DNA of 8,347 nt. Origin: Chloroflexota bacterium. GTDB taxonomy: Bacteria > Chloroflexota > Limnocylindria > Limnocylindrales > CSP1-4. Location of the stretch: the NCBI GenBank assembly GCA_021812735.1, contig JAKAMV010000402.1:1-8347 (forward strand), read 5' to 3'. The notes under the pieces are model-generated. The model saw nothing but the letters and a program-made list of their open reading frames with translations, was not told the origin of the DNA and did no database searches. Of the stretch, positions 6,780 through 8,347 are shown in pieces. A program made the position numbers and the translations under genes. Position 1 is the stretch's first letter. Each line of letters starts with the position of its first letter.

Positions 6780-7756
6780 CCCAGGATCCCGCGCAGGACC
6801 TGCAGGAACCGCTCTCGGTCCTCGCGGTACGGGCTGTGCCCGAGGCCTGGCAGTTCGTGCACGCGCGATGGGCCGAGCGTGGCGCGCAGAAGTCCGAGCA
6901 CCGGCGGCGGGATCAGGCCGCCCGCCGCGGGGTCGCCGGCGATCACGTCGACAGGGAGGTCCGCGTGGGCCGCCCGCCAGGCTGCCATCAGGGCGAGAGG
7001 GTCCCAGGGGCCGCTGCGGGCGACGGCCTGGGCTGCCAGCGGGGACGTCTCCACCATCGCGTGGGCCGCGGCCTCGACCGTAGCGTCGTCCGCGCCCGAC
7101 TCGCGCACGAGCGCGCGGGCCTGCTCGAGGTCCAACCCGGGCCGCAGTTCGGCGCCGAACGACGTGGCCATCTCGGCGCCCTGCTCGGGCGTCAGGAACG
7201 GGGGATCGAGCAGGACGAGGTGCGCGGCCGGCGCCCCGGCGTCGATCGCCGCGAGCGCCACGCCGGCGCCCCAGGAGTGCCCCAGCACGACCGGCAGCCG
7301 GGCTGCCGTGTCGTCTATCGGCGGATCGTTCGCGCGGGCGTCGCGGCGCCGCTCCGCCGGAGGCAGCGCGCGCATCGCCCGCGCCACCACTTCGCCGACG
7401 CGCCGCAGCTCGTAGGGCTCGACGCCGACCGCCTCCTGGTCCGGCAGCAGGGCGCCGCGCGCGTCCGTCCACCGTGTCTGGCCGTGCCCGGGCAGATCGA
7501 GCGCGTCGACCGTCCAGCCGTCGCGCGCCAGCCTCCGTCCGACGCCGTCCCAGGCGAGGGCGTTGCCCATTACGCCGTGCAGGATCACGAGGCGGCGCTC
7601 GGACGAGGCCGCGTCGTCGGGCGGCGACCAGCGCAGGCCGCTGACGCGGATGCCGGGCAAGGCGAGCATCCGGCGAACGGGCGCGTCCGACGGCGCGGAG
7701 GGCATGGCGGCGCCGCGCGGCGGATCGGGCTGGGCCCCGGCGAAGCGCGGCCGCAT
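6776..7756 (-). CDS. alpha/beta hydrolase
   Basis: A 326-residue serine hydrolase of the alpha/beta fold; substrate unknown. Visible in order are VILHGVMGN (57-65, oxyanion region), DALDLPGHGQT (84-94), the nucleophile elbow GHSWG (159-163, Ser161), a lid-like helical segment (about 190-260), DLPVDVIAGDP (266-276) with Asp275 as likely catalytic acid (Asp270 is possible), and GLGHSPY (304-310) with His307. The triad therefore appears complete. No signal peptide or membrane segment is evident. The start is uncertain: ATG at 7756 is 14 bases after the upstream gene's stop, but the fold needs only about 20-30 residues before the HG motif, so the ATG at 7705 (residue 18) or residue 30 is equally possible; none has a Shine-Dalgarno. 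The tight spacing suggests co-transcription, and perhaps translational coupling, with the FAD oxidoreductase. Esterase, lactonase, haloperoxidase-like and C-C hydrolase roles cannot be separated. Confidence 0.85.
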   Translation of the reverse strand: MRPRFAGAQPDPPRGAAMPSAPSDAPVRRMLALPGIRVSGLRWSPPDDAASSERRLVILHGVMGNALAWDGVGRRLARDGWTVDALDLPGHGQTRWTDARGALLPDQEAVGVEPYELRRVGEVVARAMRALPPAERRRDARANDPPIDDTAARLPVVLGHSWGAGVALAAIDAGAPAAHLVLLDPPFLTPEQGAEMATSFGAELRPGLDLEQARALVRESGADDATVEAAAHAMVETSPLAAQAVARSGPWDPLALMAAWRAAHADLPVDVIAGDPAAGGLIPPPVLGLLRATLGPSRVHELPGLGHSPYREDRERFLQVLRGILG

Positions 7757-7770
7757 GATGGGCAGTACCG

Positions 7771-8347
7771 TTAGTGGCGGGCCAGCCGCTCGGCCAGGCT
7801 GCGGCCGGTGGGGACCCTGCCGCGCCGTTCGGCGAGGCGGTCCAGGCGCATCATCGCCAGCTGCACGTAGCGGGCGCCGAGCCAGCGCAGCGGCTCGGGT
7901 TCCCAGTCACGGGAGTGGTGGTTCACGAACGGCAGCTCCGTGAGCTCACTCCGCTGGCCCGTGATGAGGTCCGCCAGCGTCCGCCCCGCCAGGTTCGAGG
8001 TAGCCACCCCGTGGCCCGTGTAGCCACGGGCCGAGGCGATCCCGGTCGCGGGGTCGTACGCGAAGGTCGGCATCCAATCGCGCGGCATGCCCAGCGGGCC
8101 GCCCCAAGCGTGCGTGAAGCGGATCCCGCGCAGCGTGGGGAACCAGCGCACGAGCATGTGACGGAGCATCGCGTGCGTCGCCTCGTCCCGGTCGAAGCGT
8201 GGGTCGATGCGGGACCCGAAATGGTAGGGCGCGCCGCGGCCGCCGAAGAGGATCCGGCCGTCCGGGGTGCGCGACAGGTAGTCGATGGTGAGCCGGAACG
8301 AGGAGACGCACTCGTGCCGATCCCACCCGACGGCGGCCCACTGGGCG
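7771..8347 (-). CDS. FAD-dependent oxidoreductase, DAO family, C-terminal 191 residues (cut by right edge)
   Basis: The frame is open from 8346 to the TAA at 7771-7773, so the N-terminal FAD-binding Rossmann part is outside the window; an ATG at 8169 inside the frame is internal, because recognisable family sequence continues upstream of it. Visible residues 20-37 read TIDYLSRTPDGRILFGGR, the typical strand pair of DAO-family oxidases. HAWGGPLGMPRDWMP then leads to GYTGHGVATSNLAG, the C-terminal FAD-contacting motif of this family (as in gamma-glutamylputrescine oxidases). A basic, amphipathic tail (EPEPLRWLGARYVQLAM and on) ends the protein. It probably oxidises an amine or amino acid and reduces oxygen or another acceptor; the substrate cannot be read from this fragment. 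It precedes the alpha/beta hydrolase by 14 bases and is likely in one operon with it. A role in glycogen metabolism is not suggested. Confidence 0.85.
   Translation of the reverse strand, partial: AQWAAVGWDRHECVSSFRLTIDYLSRTPDGRILFGGRGAPYHFGSRIDPRFDRDEATHAMLRHMLVRWFPTLRGIRFTHAWGGPLGMPRDWMPTFAYDPATGIASARGYTGHGVATSNLAGRTLADLITGQRSELTELPFVNHHSRDWEPEPLRWLGARYVQLAMMRLDRLAERRGRVPTGRSLAERLARH

Noticed and set aside
5250..7472. Minus-strand open frame of 740 codons opposite glgA and running through the hydrolase region
   Set aside because: It is antisense to a clear GT5 enzyme and out of frame with the real hydrolase. Its product is Arg/Pro/Gly-rich with no motif; long stop-free shadow frames are expected at this GC content.
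5759..7774. Plus-strand open frame of 671 codons across the glgA 3' half and antisense to the hydrolase
   Set aside because: It overlaps glgA in another frame and has an Arg-rich, low-complexity product with no recognisable domain.
1..8347. Search for tRNA, rRNA, CRISPR, insertion sequence, prophage, toxin-antitoxin or riboswitch
   Set aside because: No regularly spaced repeats, terminal inverted repeats with a transposase, tRNA cloverleaf or conserved RNA element could be seen; nearly all bases are accounted for by metabolic genes.

Overview
The window is uniformly very GC-rich and densely coded, with short gaps, few strong Shine-Dalgarno sites and third codon positions that are nearly all G or C. 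This suits a high-GC Actinobacteriota (for example Thermoleophilia) or Chloroflexota-type bacterium. That placement is an inference from base composition, gene content and apparent leaderless promoters; no marker gene fixes the taxon.

Left part (1-5208, minus strand): three co-directional genes that look like one alpha-glucan operon. In transcription order they are an alpha-glucan phosphorylase (GT35, with an N-terminal DUF3417-type segment), a GH57 enzyme of the 4-alpha-glucanotransferase/alpha-amylase type with all five GH57 motifs, and the first 102 codons of a second, different GH57 protein of the DUF3536 type, cut by the left edge.

Centre (5209-5327): a 119-base divergent control region. 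It holds a -10-like hexamer 8 bases upstream of glgA, another 10 bases upstream of the phosphorylase, and a perfect 6+6 inverted repeat (5239-5254) overlapping the expected -35 zone of the phosphorylase promoter. Neither start codon has a Shine-Dalgarno site, so both genes look leaderless or nearly so. The internal operon gene (GH57) has a strong GGAGGGAGG and a GTG start.

Right part: glgA (GT5 glycogen synthase, 5328-6779, plus) converges on a minus-strand pair, an alpha/beta hydrolase (6776-7756) and the C-terminal 191 residues of an FAD-dependent oxidoreductase of the DAO family (7771 to beyond 8347). The glgA and hydrolase stop codons share one CTAG, leaving no room for a dedicated terminator.

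Taken together, GlgA would elongate alpha-1,4-glucan from a nucleotide sugar, the phosphorylase would release glucose 1-phosphate, and the GH57 enzyme(s) would rearrange or trim maltodextrins. Synthesis and breakdown diverge from one small control region. The hydrolase/oxidoreductase pair is probably unrelated to glycogen. I see no tRNA, rRNA, CRISPR, phage, insertion sequence or defence gene. The window is mostly a conventional glycogen locus; the most notable points are its two GH57 proteins, the divergent promoter/operator region, and low-complexity additions to two enzymes.
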